This document shows positions 14,476 through 22,073 of a stretch of 22,184 bases of DNA, piece by piece. The position numbers were made by a program, and so were the translations under genes. Position 1 is the stretch's first letter. Each line of letters begins with the position of its first letter. This stretch comes from JBLHGU01 sp047615875. GTDB lineage: Bacteria > Pseudomonadota > Gammaproteobacteria > Arenicellales > CAJQKF01. The notes under the pieces are model-generated. The model was not told the DNA's origin. It saw only the letters and a program-made list of their open reading frames with translations, and made no database searches. The stretch spans positions 1 to 22,184 of the forward strand of contig JBLHGU010000078.1 in the NCBI GenBank assembly GCA_047615875.1, read 5' to 3'.

Positions 14476-16140
14476 ATGAAAGCATCAGACCTGTTTGTTA
14501 AGTGCCTTGAGGCTGAAGGCGTCAAGAGAATATTTGGTGTGCCAGGTGAGGAGAACGCCGATACCATGATTTCGCTAATGGACAGCCCCATTGAATTCGT
14601 GCTCTGTCGTCACGAGCAAGCTGCGGCATTCATGGCAGATGCCTATGGTCGATTGACCGGCAAGGCCGGGGTTTGCCTGGCAACATTGGGGCCAGGGGCA
14701 ACCAACCTGGTTACAGGCCTTGCAGATGCCAATATGGATCGTGCACCAGTGGTTGCCATAATTGGTCAGGGTTCAACCAAAAGATTACATAAGGAAAGCC
14801 ATCAGAATATGGACTCTATTGCGATGCTAAAGCCGATTAGTAAATGGGCCCAGTCGATTACCGATGCCAAGAGTATGACGGAAGTCGTACGCAAGGCGTT
14901 TAAATTAGCTGAGGAAGAGAAACCTGGCGTTACAGTCATTGAGTTACCTGAAGATGTGGCGAAACAGGAAATAAATGATCGTCCTATGGCGGTGCGCAAA
15001 ATCCGCCGCCCCGCCGCTGATCACAAGGCAATTGCTCAGGCTGTTGATCTGATCAGTCAGGCCAAAAATCCCATATTGCTAGCCGGCAACGGTGCGATTA
15101 GAAAACGCGCAGCTAAACAGTTACTGCGGTTGGCAAGGAAAACCGGCATTGGTGTCGTCAATACATTTATGGGCAAAGGTGCGGTGCCAATGAGTGACGA
15201 ACATTGCTTATTTACCATGGGGCTTGGCAGCGGTGACTACAATAATCTGGCCTTTGATGAGGCAGATTTGGTGATTTCCTGTGGCTACGATCTCGTTGAA
15301 TATTCTCCGGCAGCCTGGAATCGGACCAATCAGGATAAAAAGAAAATCATTCACATCGATTTCAAGTCCGCTGAGGTTGATCGGGATTATCAAACAAATG
15401 TCGAAATAATCAGTGATCTGGCTGATGCACTCTGGCAGCTTAATGAAGAGTTAAACCGACGCTTTGAACCGAATCTACCTGTATTTGATATTCAAAGTCG
15501 AAAGCCACTTAGGGATGCAATGGCCGCGGATTTCAAGGCCGAACAGAACGACGTAGCATTTCCTATAAAGCCGCAACGGGTGCTCAATGATGTTCGGGAA
15601 TTTATGCATGCCCAGGATATTCTTTTATCGGATGTTGGCGCCCACAAGATGTGGATTTCTCGCTATTACCAATGCGAGGATCCCAACACCTGCCTGATTT
15701 CGAACGGATTTTGTAGTATGGGATTTGCGTTGCCAGGATCAATGGGGGCGAAACTTGCTTATCCAGATCGTCGAGTCTTATCCATTAGTGGTGACGCGGG
15801 TTTCATGATGAACGTACAGGAGCTAGAAACTGCCGTACGGTTGGGAATAAACGTAGTGGCGATGATTTGGGTGGATGGCGAATACGGACTGATTAAATGG
15901 AAACAACAAACAGGTTTTTCAGGCAAGCATTCTGATCTGGCATTCAGCAATCCGGATTTTTCTATGTTAGCGACATCTTTTGGTATGTGGGGCAGAGAAA
16001 TTACTCATGTAGATCAGTTGTTACCAGCGCTTGACGAAGCCTTTCAGCAAAATGGGCCCGCGTTGATTGCCGTCCCAGTGGATTATAGCGAGAACATGAA
16101 ATTAACCCAACGACTGGGGAATGTGCAAATCCCACTCTAG
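14476..16140 (+). CDS. Thiamine-diphosphate enzyme of the acetolactate synthase large-subunit family
   Basis: From the ATG at 14476 it has 554 residues, the usual size. The opening MKASDLFVKCLEAEGVKRIF and GVPGEEN match the single-subunit AlsS-like branch. The catalytic Glu47 is in CRHEQAAAFMADAYG, followed by TLGPGATNLVTGLADA. The central FAD/nucleotide-fold domain spans about 190-325. The ThDP motif starts ISGDAGFMMNVQELETA at about 438 and ends at WVDGEYGLIKWKQ, where the usual Asn position reads Val. The expected reaction is condensation of two pyruvates to acetolactate, or a related carboligation or decarboxylation. It lies alone on the plus strand between convergent or divergent genes, with no regulatory small subunit, which fits a catabolic-type enzyme. 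Pyruvate from sulfolactate could feed it, but that is only inference. Confidence 0.83.
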   Translation: MKASDLFVKCLEAEGVKRIFGVPGEENADTMISLMDSPIEFVLCRHEQAAAFMADAYGRLTGKAGVCLATLGPGATNLVTGLADANMDRAPVVAIIGQGSTKRLHKESHQNMDSIAMLKPISKWAQSITDAKSMTEVVRKAFKLAEEEKPGVTVIELPEDVAKQEINDRPMAVRKIRRPAADHKAIAQAVDLISQAKNPILLAGNGAIRKRAAKQLLRLARKTGIGVVNTFMGKGAVPMSDEHCLFTMGLGSGDYNNLAFDEADLVISCGYDLVEYSPAAWNRTNQDKKKIIHIDFKSAEVDRDYQTNVEIISDLADALWQLNEELNRRFEPNLPVFDIQSRKPLRDAMAADFKAEQNDVAFPIKPQRVLNDVREFMHAQDILLSDVGAHKMWISRYYQCEDPNTCLISNGFCSMGFALPGSMGAKLAYPDRRVLSISGDAGFMMNVQELETAVRLGINVVAMIWVDGEYGLIKWKQQTGFSGKHSDLAFSNPDFSMLATSFGMWGREITHVDQLLPALDEAFQQNGPALIAVPVDYSENMKLTQRLGNVQIPL

Positions 16141-16161
16141 CCCTTGAAAACTAATTTATCT

Positions 16162-16196
16162 TAACCTGCCAACGCTCCGGCTAGTTTGGCAGGTTA
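16162..16196. terminator. Bidirectional terminator-like hairpin between convergent genes
   Basis: TAACCTGCCAA (16162-16172) pairs perfectly with TTGGCAGGTTA (16186-16196) over a 13-base loop. It lies between the stop codons of the ThDP enzyme (plus) and the ABC permease (minus). A-rich and T-rich flanks exist but no strict T-run. Confidence 0.6.
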
Positions 16197-16210
16197 CGTA
16201 TGTGAGGTTT

Positions 16211-17080
16211 TTAATTTCGATTGCCACCTGAGCGCAACAAGCTTTCCAGGCCAATCAAACGTTGCATCGCAAGCATTACGGCCAGTGATATAAAAATAAC
16301 CAGGGTAGATGAGGCTAGCACCGCAGGATTGAAGTCGTTTTCTAGCCCATAGAATAGTTCAACCGGGTAGGTGACAAATCCCGGCGCGGACAACAGCATT
16401 GAAATAGGCACATCGCCAAATGAAACCATAAATGCGTACAGTCCACCGGCATAAACACCGGGTAAAATGACCGGCAGTGTAACGCGTCGGAATGTGCTCC
16501 AGCGTGTCGCGCCGAGACTAAGTGCTGCCTCTTCCAAGCGTGTGTCGAAACGCTGTAGTACGGCAACAACCGTACCTACAACATATGGAATGCCAACGAA
16601 CAGATGGGCAAGAAATAATCCCGTAAACGTGCCGTTAACATATAGCCCGGTAATGTCTCCAAATAAATAGTACATCTGCAAAAATGCGAGTCCAGTAACA
16701 ATAGTTGGAATTTGCATTGGCGCTCGTAGTATCGCTGAAATCAGCGCCTTACCCGGTATTCGACTTCGTATTAAACCCAATGCTGCAGGAATTCCGATAC
16801 AACAGGCACAAAAGGCCGATAGCAATGCCAACCCAAAACTCAACATCAAGGCATGCCAATGTGCATCCGGTATTTGTGTATACCAATACAAAGATAAATC
16901 AGTGGGAGGAAACTGCACTACGGTGTAGCGTGAGCCTCGATGTAATGATGCGCCGGCAACGATTACCAAAGGAGATAGCAAGAACACATAGGCAAAGCCA
17001 CACCAGATGTAAAACAGCCATTGTCGAAGTGGAATACTCCCACCAGGTAAAACTCGTAGTAGTTGATTGAGTTTCATCAT
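16211..17080 (-). CDS. ABC transporter permease, PotC-like (spermidine/putrescine-type family)
   Basis: A 289-residue inner-membrane protein with about six helices. The cytoplasmic EAA loop that docks the ATPase is clear at about 183-209: EEAALSLGATRW then FRRVTLPVILPG. The SLHRGSRYTVVQFPPTDLSLYWY stretch after TM1 is typical of PotC-type subunits of polyamine/opine/quaternary-amine importers. Its start overlaps the stop of the preceding permease by four bases (ATGA), so the two are translationally coupled. A second ATG immediately after the first could also serve. The family indicates uptake of a cationic or zwitterionic solute, and the exact substrate is open. Confidence 0.88.
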   Translation of the reverse strand: MMKLNQLLRVLPGGSIPLRQWLFYIWCGFAYVFLLSPLVIVAGASLHRGSRYTVVQFPPTDLSLYWYTQIPDAHWHALMLSFGLALLSAFCACCIGIPAALGLIRSRIPGKALISAILRAPMQIPTIVTGLAFLQMYYLFGDITGLYVNGTFTGLFLAHLFVGIPYVVGTVVAVLQRFDTRLEEAALSLGATRWSTFRRVTLPVILPGVYAGGLYAFMVSFGDVPISMLLSAPGFVTYPVELFYGLENDFNPAVLASSTLVIFISLAVMLAMQRLIGLESLLRSGGNRN

Positions 17081-17931
17081 GCAATTACCAAACGTCGTTT
17101 ACGTAGCCCGAACAGCAGATATAAGGACAACAAATTAATCAACAATACCGACACCAATAGCACTGCAGATAAAGTACCACCCATGCCGTATTTAGCCTCC
17201 ATAATGACTACCCGTTGAATAAGTACAGGCAGGGTGTATACGCGCCCTCCACCCAGTAAGGCCGCAGAGGTAAATGCACCCATGCACATATTGAATAACA
17301 TCAAAGAACCTGCCACGACCCCGGGTAAACATAACGGCACAATAACTCGATACCAAACTCTCCAGCGACTGGCACCAAATATCTGAGCAGCTTCCTCCAG
17401 GGAGCGTGGAATTGTTTGCACGACGCTGAACAACAACACCACACCAAAACCTAGCGTAAAATGCATTAGACCGATCACCACACCCGCCTGATTGCCAATC
17501 ACTGTAAAGGGTTTGCTTATGACCCCAAGGCTTAGCAGAGTCTGGTTAATCATGCCGTCTCTCGAAAACATGATGTACAGGCCGAATACTTTTATAACGA
17601 TTGTGACAAATGTTGAGACCACAATTCCGGCGAGTAGAATCATGCCCCAACGAGATCGCATTCGGGCAATGAGATAGGCTATAGGAAATGCGAACGCCAG
17701 TGTAAATACCATGGCAAGAAAAGATACCTGCACGGTATCCCACAACACTTTCAAATAGAACGAGTCACCGAAGAACTTAATATAGTTTACAAATTCGAAT
17801 TCTGTTCCAGACCGACCATAACCAAGGTCGGCGTAGAAGCTACTGCGCAAAAATATTATTTGCGATGCCGCCATGAGAACAAAACTAATGATCAATGGCG
17901 GAATTAATATTAGTTCCCAACGGGCTCTCAT
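17077..17931 (-). CDS. ABC transporter permease, PotB-like
   Basis: I take the ATG at 17931, giving 284 residues starting MRARWELILIPPLI with TM1 right behind, as usual for this family. An upstream in-frame TTG at 18009 would add 26 residues. That stretch contains two copies of a TTGTACAG motif also found at the binding-protein promoter, so it is better read as promoter DNA. About six membrane helices and the EAA loop (EEAAQIFGASRW then YRVIVPLCLPG, about 179-204) are visible. It forms a heterodimer with the PotC-like protein. No ATPase gene is adjacent. Confidence 0.85.
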   Translation of the reverse strand: MRARWELILIPPLIISFVLMAASQIIFLRSSFYADLGYGRSGTEFEFVNYIKFFGDSFYLKVLWDTVQVSFLAMVFTLAFAFPIAYLIARMRSRWGMILLAGIVVSTFVTIVIKVFGLYIMFSRDGMINQTLLSLGVISKPFTVIGNQAGVVIGLMHFTLGFGVVLLFSVVQTIPRSLEEAAQIFGASRWRVWYRVIVPLCLPGVVAGSLMLFNMCMGAFTSAALLGGGRVYTLPVLIQRVVIMEAKYGMGGTLSAVLLVSVLLINLLSLYLLFGLRKRRLVIA

Positions 17932-17964
17932 AATACGGGTCCAGATGTTATCGATATCGGATAG

Positions 17965-17990
17965 TTGTACAGCGATGAGTGATTGTACAG
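17965..17990. promoter_or_regulatory. Tandem TTGTACAG motifs upstream of the permease operon
   Basis: TTGTACAG occurs at 17965-17972 and again at 17983-17990, 18 bases apart and in the same orientation. They lie 34-59 bases upstream of the ATG at 17931. The same octamer occurs at the binding-protein promoter (20681-20688, other strand). Probable operator half-sites for a common regulator; the regulator gene is not seen. Confidence 0.45.
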
Positions 17991-18026
17991 TGTTGAAAGC
18001 GAACGCCAAGAATCACAGTGAAGATG

Positions 18027-18043
18027 TTGTAGATAATTTCTAC
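18027..18043. promoter_or_regulatory. Imperfect dyad in the permease/Rieske divergent region
   Basis: TTGTAGA followed by TAATT and TCTAC gives a GTAGA-N5-TCTAC dyad. It resembles the TTGTAG half-sites upstream of the binding-protein gene. It lies about 100 bases before the permease start and about 150 bases before the Rieske start, so it could serve both. Confidence 0.3.
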
Positions 18044-18113
18044 TGAACGACATGACAGGTCGTAAATGATGAAATGCCTTATGCATAATGACTAAACCTG
18101 TTCGACGCCCTAC

Positions 18114-18143
18114 TTGGTCTGGGGATAAGATAAATGCTACACT
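18114..18143 (+). promoter_or_regulatory. Candidate promoter of the Rieske oxygenase gene
   Basis: TTGGTC (18114-18119) and TACACT (18138-18143) are spaced by 18 bases. A TG before the -10 (TGCTACACT) makes an extended -10. Transcription would start near 18150, leaving a leader of about 40 bases with GAGGT as ribosome binding site. Confidence 0.3.
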
Positions 18144-18191
18144 TTTCCTAAGCATTTCGCTAGATCGATATAAATATATTGAGGTATCCCG

Positions 18192-19394
18192 ATGAATAAA
18201 ACAGCTTCTGTTATTCTTGGCAAAGAGAGGGTGGCTGCGGTACGAAGACCGCTGGCAGAGGCAAATGGTCTTCCCTCGCTGGCTTACACTAGCGATGAGT
18301 TTTTTAATCTCGAACAACAGAAATTTTTCCGACGATCCTGGATGGCTGTGGCCTTTACTGGAGAATTGCCAGACGTTGGTGACGCGATGCCAGTTGAGGT
18401 CGCGGATTTACCGCTGTTGCTACTACGAGACTCTAACGGCGAGATTCAAGCGTTTCATAACGCCTGTCGCCATCGTGGCATGATGGTCTTGCCGACAGCC
18501 TGTAAGCAGCTTAAACATGTGCGATGTCCCTACCACGCCTGGACCTATGGCCTGGATGGGCAGCTTAATCGTGCGCCTTTTTTTGATGGCACCGCTACGG
18601 GTAATGCGGATCAACGGCTGGATGGTGTAGGTCTGGTGCCGGTGCGCTGTGCAGTATGGCATCACTGGATATTTGTCAATGTGGACGGCAATGCGCCACC
18701 TATCGAGCAACACATGGCACCGTATATGGAGTTTATGAATCAACCACTGATTGATCAACTTGCCTATGCTGAACATATCGAATGGGAATACGAGGCTAAC
18801 TGGAAATTGGCGCCGGATAATTGGGAGAACTACCATCATCCCTGGGTGCATGATGGCGTATTCGAGCGCCTGGCTGATGACATAGATATGAAAACCGGCG
18901 AGCCATGGTCAGCAGCTTTAAGTTCTGAATCTGTATTGACGTTACGACGTATAGTGGAAAACGCGCCGCCATATCATTTCAAACATACCGGGTTGCCGAA
19001 AATACCTTTTCCGGAAGGCAGTGAACGGATTACCGCACCAAGTTATATTTTGCCTAATCTTGAAATTGCCATGGTGTGGGATAACGTTTCATCGATTATT
19101 TATCAGCCCCTGTCACCCACGCGAACGCGTGTAAAACTGGCATCAATATTCCATCAGGATGCCGCTAGTGCGGATGAGCATGCTGAAGGGCGAAGTATCA
19201 CTATGGATCGTTGGCTTGGCCCGTCACGATCAATCGATGGTAACGATGGTGTACGTAATCAAGACTTTGCAGTGTTCGCTAAACAACAGGTTGCAAAACG
19301 ATCACCAGTTGCTGATGTAACGGTATTTTCGTCCGTTTGGGAACAGAACGTTCACTACTTTCAGAATCGTTTGCTGGATTATCTGGAGGCTTGA
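18192..19394 (+). CDS. Rieske non-heme iron oxygenase, alpha subunit (ring-hydroxylating / GbcA-like N-demethylase type)
   Basis: A 400-residue protein with a GAGGT ribosome binding site. The Rieske [2Fe-2S] ligands are C92-R-H94 and C112-P-Y-H115, in ACRHRG and RCPYHAWTYG. The catalytic domain has NWKLAPDNWENYHHPWVH, giving iron ligands H215 and H220 with a carboxylate at D358 (NQDFAVF). Glu212 sits at the subunit-bridging position, where Asp is classical for ring dioxygenases. Glu there is a feature of the quaternary-amine demethylase side of the family. Flanking PotB/C/D-like transporter genes fit a glycine-betaine-, carnitine- or stachydrine-like substrate. No reductase partner is present in the window, so electrons must come from elsewhere. 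Family call firm, substrate inferred. Confidence 0.87.
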   Translation: MNKTASVILGKERVAAVRRPLAEANGLPSLAYTSDEFFNLEQQKFFRRSWMAVAFTGELPDVGDAMPVEVADLPLLLLRDSNGEIQAFHNACRHRGMMVLPTACKQLKHVRCPYHAWTYGLDGQLNRAPFFDGTATGNADQRLDGVGLVPVRCAVWHHWIFVNVDGNAPPIEQHMAPYMEFMNQPLIDQLAYAEHIEWEYEANWKLAPDNWENYHHPWVHDGVFERLADDIDMKTGEPWSAALSSESVLTLRRIVENAPPYHFKHTGLPKIPFPEGSERITAPSYILPNLEIAMVWDNVSSIIYQPLSPTRTRVKLASIFHQDAASADEHAEGRSITMDRWLGPSRSIDGNDGVRNQDFAVFAKQQVAKRSPVADVTVFSSVWEQNVHYFQNRLLDYLEA

Positions 19395-19452
19395 TGGCAT
19401 TGGTTACAATCAATAACCAACACTCGAAAACTGCAATCTTTCAACACTAGTA

Positions 19453-19475
19453 CGGGCGTAATAATATTACGCCCG
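19453..19475. terminator. Bidirectional terminator-like hairpin
   Basis: CGGGCGTAAT and ATTACGCCCG form a perfect 10-bp stem with a three-base loop, between the convergent Rieske and binding-protein genes. It can serve both strands, although the T-runs are weak. Confidence 0.65.
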
Positions 19476-19534
19476 CATTCTGACATTCCAATTAACAAAC
19501 CTATACGACATAAGCTTGTTTGTTGCTTATTGCA

Positions 19535-20611
19535 TTACTTACTAACCGCGCGAGTCCATTTATCGGTCCAGTCTGGAATGTCGGCGTCGTGATAATTAAC
19601 ATGCAGATTTTCTTCAATGGGTAACCAAAACTCCTGTGCAACCGGATCGGAAAGAAATGCTGACATGGCTTCTTGACTGGCAGGTATTACACCCATTGCC
19701 GGGGCCCAGGTGGACTGAAAATCTAAATTAATAAACTGATTAATATAGAAGGTGGCTAATTCGGGAACTTTAGTACCTTTAACGATACCTATCCAGCCAT
19801 TTTTCATAACACCTTTAGCACCACTATCGCCAATTTCCGGTAATACGGCGTTTACCGGCGTGCCTGATTTGCGTACTACAGAGCACCAACCGGTGTAGAA
19901 GACAGCAGCCGCCACATCGCCAGTTTGTAGCATATTTACAGCTTCACCAGCACGCTTCCAGAACTTCAATACATTCATATCCTGAACAAGTTTCAAACCT
20001 GGCTCGATGTTCTTGGTATCACCACCGGCGGCGTAAACCATACCAGCGAAGTTTGCTATGCCACCACCAGAAGTTATATCCGGCACGGTGACTAATCCTT
20101 CGAGTTTTGGATGGCCAAGATCGCTGTAAGTAGTTGGAGCTGGTAATCCAAGTTCTTTAAATTTGTCACTGTTATAACAAATGCCTTCCTGAACAATCCA
20201 GGTAGCGACTTTGTGGTCATCGAAAAAGCCTTCCTGAAGATGCTGAGTATTTGGAACTTTGGACAGGTCAATTTTTTCCAACAAATCCTGAGCTTCAAAA
20301 AGAGGCAACATGGCATCGAGGATTTCAAGCACATCAACTGGTGTATCCCGGCCTCTTGCAGCGGCAATTTTAGCCAGATTATCCTGAGTACTACCGAGTA
20401 CGAATTCTACCGTACCGCCTTCCGCTTCTATCTTTGGAGCGATAATATTCTTTTGAAAATCGCCCCATCGCCCGCCCCACGTTCCAACCCGAAGGGTTTG
20501 GCCATCAAATTGGCCGGCAAGTGTAGCTTCGGTATGTAAAATTGCAAACTGACCCGCAACACATAGTGCGGATGTCAGTAAAAAGGTTTTTTTATTAGGT
20601 AATTTAAACAT
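19535..20611 (-). CDS. ABC transporter periplasmic substrate-binding protein, PotD-like
   Basis: The start is the ATG at 20611, six bases after GGAG, giving 358 residues. A Sec signal peptide (MFKLPNKKTFLL, hydrophobic core, cleavage near TLA/GQF at about 32) leads into the family 1 binding fold, starting LRVGTWGGRWGDFQKN. Other family landmarks are LGSTQDNLAKIAAARG, VDVLEILDAM, ICYNSDKFKELGLPAPTTYSDL, and a late WAPAMGVIPASQEA. It would capture a polyamine-, opine- or betaine-like solute in the periplasm for the PotB/C-like permeases. These lie 1.5 kb away on the same strand, separated by the plus-strand Rieske gene. Confidence 0.88.
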   Translation of the reverse strand: MFKLPNKKTFLLTSALCVAGQFAILHTEATLAGQFDGQTLRVGTWGGRWGDFQKNIIAPKIEAEGGTVEFVLGSTQDNLAKIAAARGRDTPVDVLEILDAMLPLFEAQDLLEKIDLSKVPNTQHLQEGFFDDHKVATWIVQEGICYNSDKFKELGLPAPTTYSDLGHPKLEGLVTVPDITSGGGIANFAGMVYAAGGDTKNIEPGLKLVQDMNVLKFWKRAGEAVNMLQTGDVAAAVFYTGWCSVVRKSGTPVNAVLPEIGDSGAKGVMKNGWIGIVKGTKVPELATFYINQFINLDFQSTWAPAMGVIPASQEAMSAFLSDPVAQEFWLPIEENLHVNYHDADIPDWTDKWTRAVSK

Positions 20612-20673
20612 TACATTCTCCACGAGTTATAACCCGTCTGGTATTCCAGATGGCACCACAATAGTTGTAGTGA

Positions 20674-20702
20674 ATTATATCTGTACAAACGTACAAGTAG
20701 CA
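20674..20702 (-). promoter_or_regulatory. Candidate promoter of the binding-protein gene
   Basis: On the minus strand a perfect TATAAT (20679-20674) lies about 63 bases before the start codon. The matching -35 (TGCTAC, 20702-20697) is weak, as expected for a regulated promoter. A dyad (20682-20695) occupies the spacer. The leader contains a small hairpin at 20637-20650 (TCTGG-N4-CCAGA). Confidence 0.45.
20682..20695. promoter_or_regulatory. Operator-like dyad TGTAC-N4-GTACA
   Basis: A perfect dyad between the -10 and -35 of the binding-protein promoter, matching TGTA-N6-TACA. Read on the minus strand it also holds two TTGTAC units 8 bases apart, one of them a full TTGTACAG as seen upstream of the permeases. 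The position suits a repressor. Confidence 0.45.
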
Positions 20703-20762
20703 CGTAGCTACTCCCAAGTACCGCATAGAAATAGGCAACGTTGGCTTGATTCTACACATCAA

Positions 20763-20778
20763 TTGTAGCTGTCTACAA
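20763..20778. promoter_or_regulatory. Operator-like dyad TTGTAG-N4-CTACAA
   Basis: A perfect 6-bp dyad that also fits TGTA-N6-TACA. Its centre is 82 bases upstream of the first dyad, close to eight helical turns, so looping or dimer-of-dimers binding is possible. A weaker TGTA-N4-TACA occurs at 20823-20834. Confidence 0.4.
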
Positions 20779-20795
20779 CTACGGAACTATATAAT

Positions 20796-21174
20796 TTCAC
20801 AGTCTATGATGCCGAAATTGAATGTAACTATACAAATAGCGACAAAACTTTCCCTTAGATAAGAATCCGAACTTAGTGTCAGTATTTGAGAAAAATAACA
20901 AGTTGGGTTGCCGACGTGATATAGCCTGGCCAAGCTACTGTTACCTTTCTATATGCATCTAATATTTCTCTGAATACATAGGGCTGCCCGTGATTTTCTT
21001 TTGCCGCAACGTATCGTGGTCTGACGTAAACTACGTCCAAAGTTTCTTCAGACAAACATGTTATCAACAGTTTATGGGAGATAGTTAGTAACTCTCATAA
21101 AATGCTGTCAGGCTTTGCCCACATTAGAATTAAGTATTTCGAATATATTCTGTAGGCAAGCTATTAGGTCGGAA
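20796..21174. other. AT-rich gap without a convincing gene
   Basis: Together with the promoter zone this is a 560-base stretch lacking a supported gene. A 62-codon minus-strand frame at 20879-21067 (starting MITCLSEETLDVVYV) has no ribosome binding site I accept and no family I recognise. It could be a decayed remnant. Two imperfect hairpins lie 3' of the tlpA-like gene: 21071-21101 (9 bp with a two-base bulge) and 21111-21162 (8 bp with one bulge, enclosing AGAAT/ATTCT). Either may end its transcript, though neither has a T-run. Confidence 0.4.
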
Positions 21175-21711
21175 TTACTCTCGTGTAAGGTCGACCAATT
21201 TGCTAATAATGTCCGGATGATCGAATTCCCGACCACCCACCGCACGATATGACAATTGACCCGTCTTATTCACGACGTAGCTAGTGGGCAGGCCCTTTAC
21301 CCCCCATTCCTGGAGAGTGCTTGCCTTTTCATCCATTAGAAAATTAAACGTTGCATCCAGTTCCAGTGACCCGGTAAAACCAAAAATTGTTTCAAAGTCT
21401 TCGCCAATGTTAACCGTTAGAATTTCGATTGGATAATCCGCCACTTTTTCTGACAAACGTTCCAATGAAGGCATTTCTCTTTTGCAAGGTGGGCACCAGC
21501 TAGCCCAGAAATTAATGAGAATGACTTTGCCATGTAGATCCTTCAGGTTAATGATTTCATCATCTAAATTTGGCAGCGCCAGGGCCGGCGCAGCAGTAGG
21601 TGGGTCAATGACAGTTAGTGAATAGGATAACGGTGGAATTTCCTGAGCCTGTAGCAGAACAGAGAACCACAGACAAATTAGACCACTACTGATTTGCGCA
21701 AATAACTTCAT
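21175..21711 (-). CDS. TlpA-like thioredoxin-family disulfide reductase
   Basis: I choose the ATG at 21711, giving 178 residues beginning MKLFAQISSGLICLWF with signal peptide cleavage near LQA/QEI. The longer frame from 21783 would place 24 extra residues before the signal peptide. The AhpC/TSA-Redoxin fold follows: ALALPNLDDEIINLKDLHGK, then INFWASWCPPCKREMPSLERL with the redox pair in WCPPC. Then comes NIGEDFETI, and the cis-proline loop GLPTSYVVNKTG. It is a periplasmic thiol reductase of the TlpA/ResA/CcmG type, used for cytochrome c maturation or repair of oxidised thiols. No cytochrome genes are near, so its client is unknown. Confidence 0.88.
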   Translation of the reverse strand: MKLFAQISSGLICLWFSVLLQAQEIPPLSYSLTVIDPPTAAPALALPNLDDEIINLKDLHGKVILINFWASWCPPCKREMPSLERLSEKVADYPIEILTVNIGEDFETIFGFTGSLELDATFNFLMDEKASTLQEWGVKGLPTSYVVNKTGQLSYRAVGGREFDHPDIISKLVDLTRE

Positions 21712-21754
21712 GTAGTACACCAGTATAAAGGTTGTTCTGATACGCCCAGTTAAT

Positions 21755-21970
21755 ATGCAAATTGAAGGAACTGTTACTATCAAGACTAAAAATCAACATT
21801 CCCTGATTCCAGTCACCCGGCTGATAGATATGCTCAGCAGGAAACTGATTATTGAGTATAGGGAGTATAAAGCCTATGTTAATGGAATAAAGAAGCAGAG
21901 GGAAACACACTATGGGATCCGAAAAGTTGATCAACAGGCTCTGATTCATCTTACTGACCTTGGAATCTAG
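21755..21970 (+). CDS. Possible small hypothetical protein
   Basis: A 71-codon frame starting MQIEGTVTIKTK, rich in charged residues and probably mostly helical (RLIDMLSRKLIIEYREY). It lies divergently from the tlpA-like gene and ends just before the IS91-type element. I recognise no family. There is no clear ribosome binding site, and it uses AGG codons more than the larger genes here, so it may be a remnant or a chance frame. Confidence 0.3.
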   Translation: MQIEGTVTIKTKNQHSLIPVTRLIDMLSRKLIIEYREYKAYVNGIKKQRETHYGIRKVDQQALIHLTDLGI

Positions 21971-22053
21971 CAATTTTCTTCAGTCAATAGACCACTAGTG
22001 TCCTTGGCCCCACAATGAAGGCGAACGCGCTTCTGCAGTGTGATTGAAGCACG

Positions 22054-22069
22054 CCGCATTCCGTTGCGG
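22054..22069. repeat. Hairpin downstream of the IS91-type transposase gene
   Basis: CCGCA and TGCGG pair over a 6-base loop, four bases past the transposase stop codon. Subterminal hairpins are expected in the oriIS end of rolling-circle IS91 elements. Confidence 0.4.
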
Positions 22070-22073
22070 TCAA

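Noticed and set aside
14476..16140. Sulfoacetaldehyde acetyltransferase (Xsc) as identity, prompted by the sulfolactate genes
   Set aside because: The N-terminus and catalytic region follow the AlsS-like acetolactate synthase branch; the Xsc-type opening I know is absent, and no sulfopyruvate decarboxylase is nearby.
16705..17070. Plus-strand 121-codon frame opposite the PotC-like permease
   Set aside because: It is a shadow of a well-supported gene, with no ribosome binding site or family resemblance.
17928..18317. Minus-strand 129-codon frame spanning the permease/Rieske divergent region
   Set aside because: It overlaps the starts of both supported genes and their promoters, and the product is not protein-like.
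20790..20795. Plus-strand TATAAT as promoter of a small RNA in the 20796-21174 gap
   Set aside because: There is no -35 at correct spacing and no terminator or conserved structure defining an RNA. The base run is AT-rich enough to yield this by chance.
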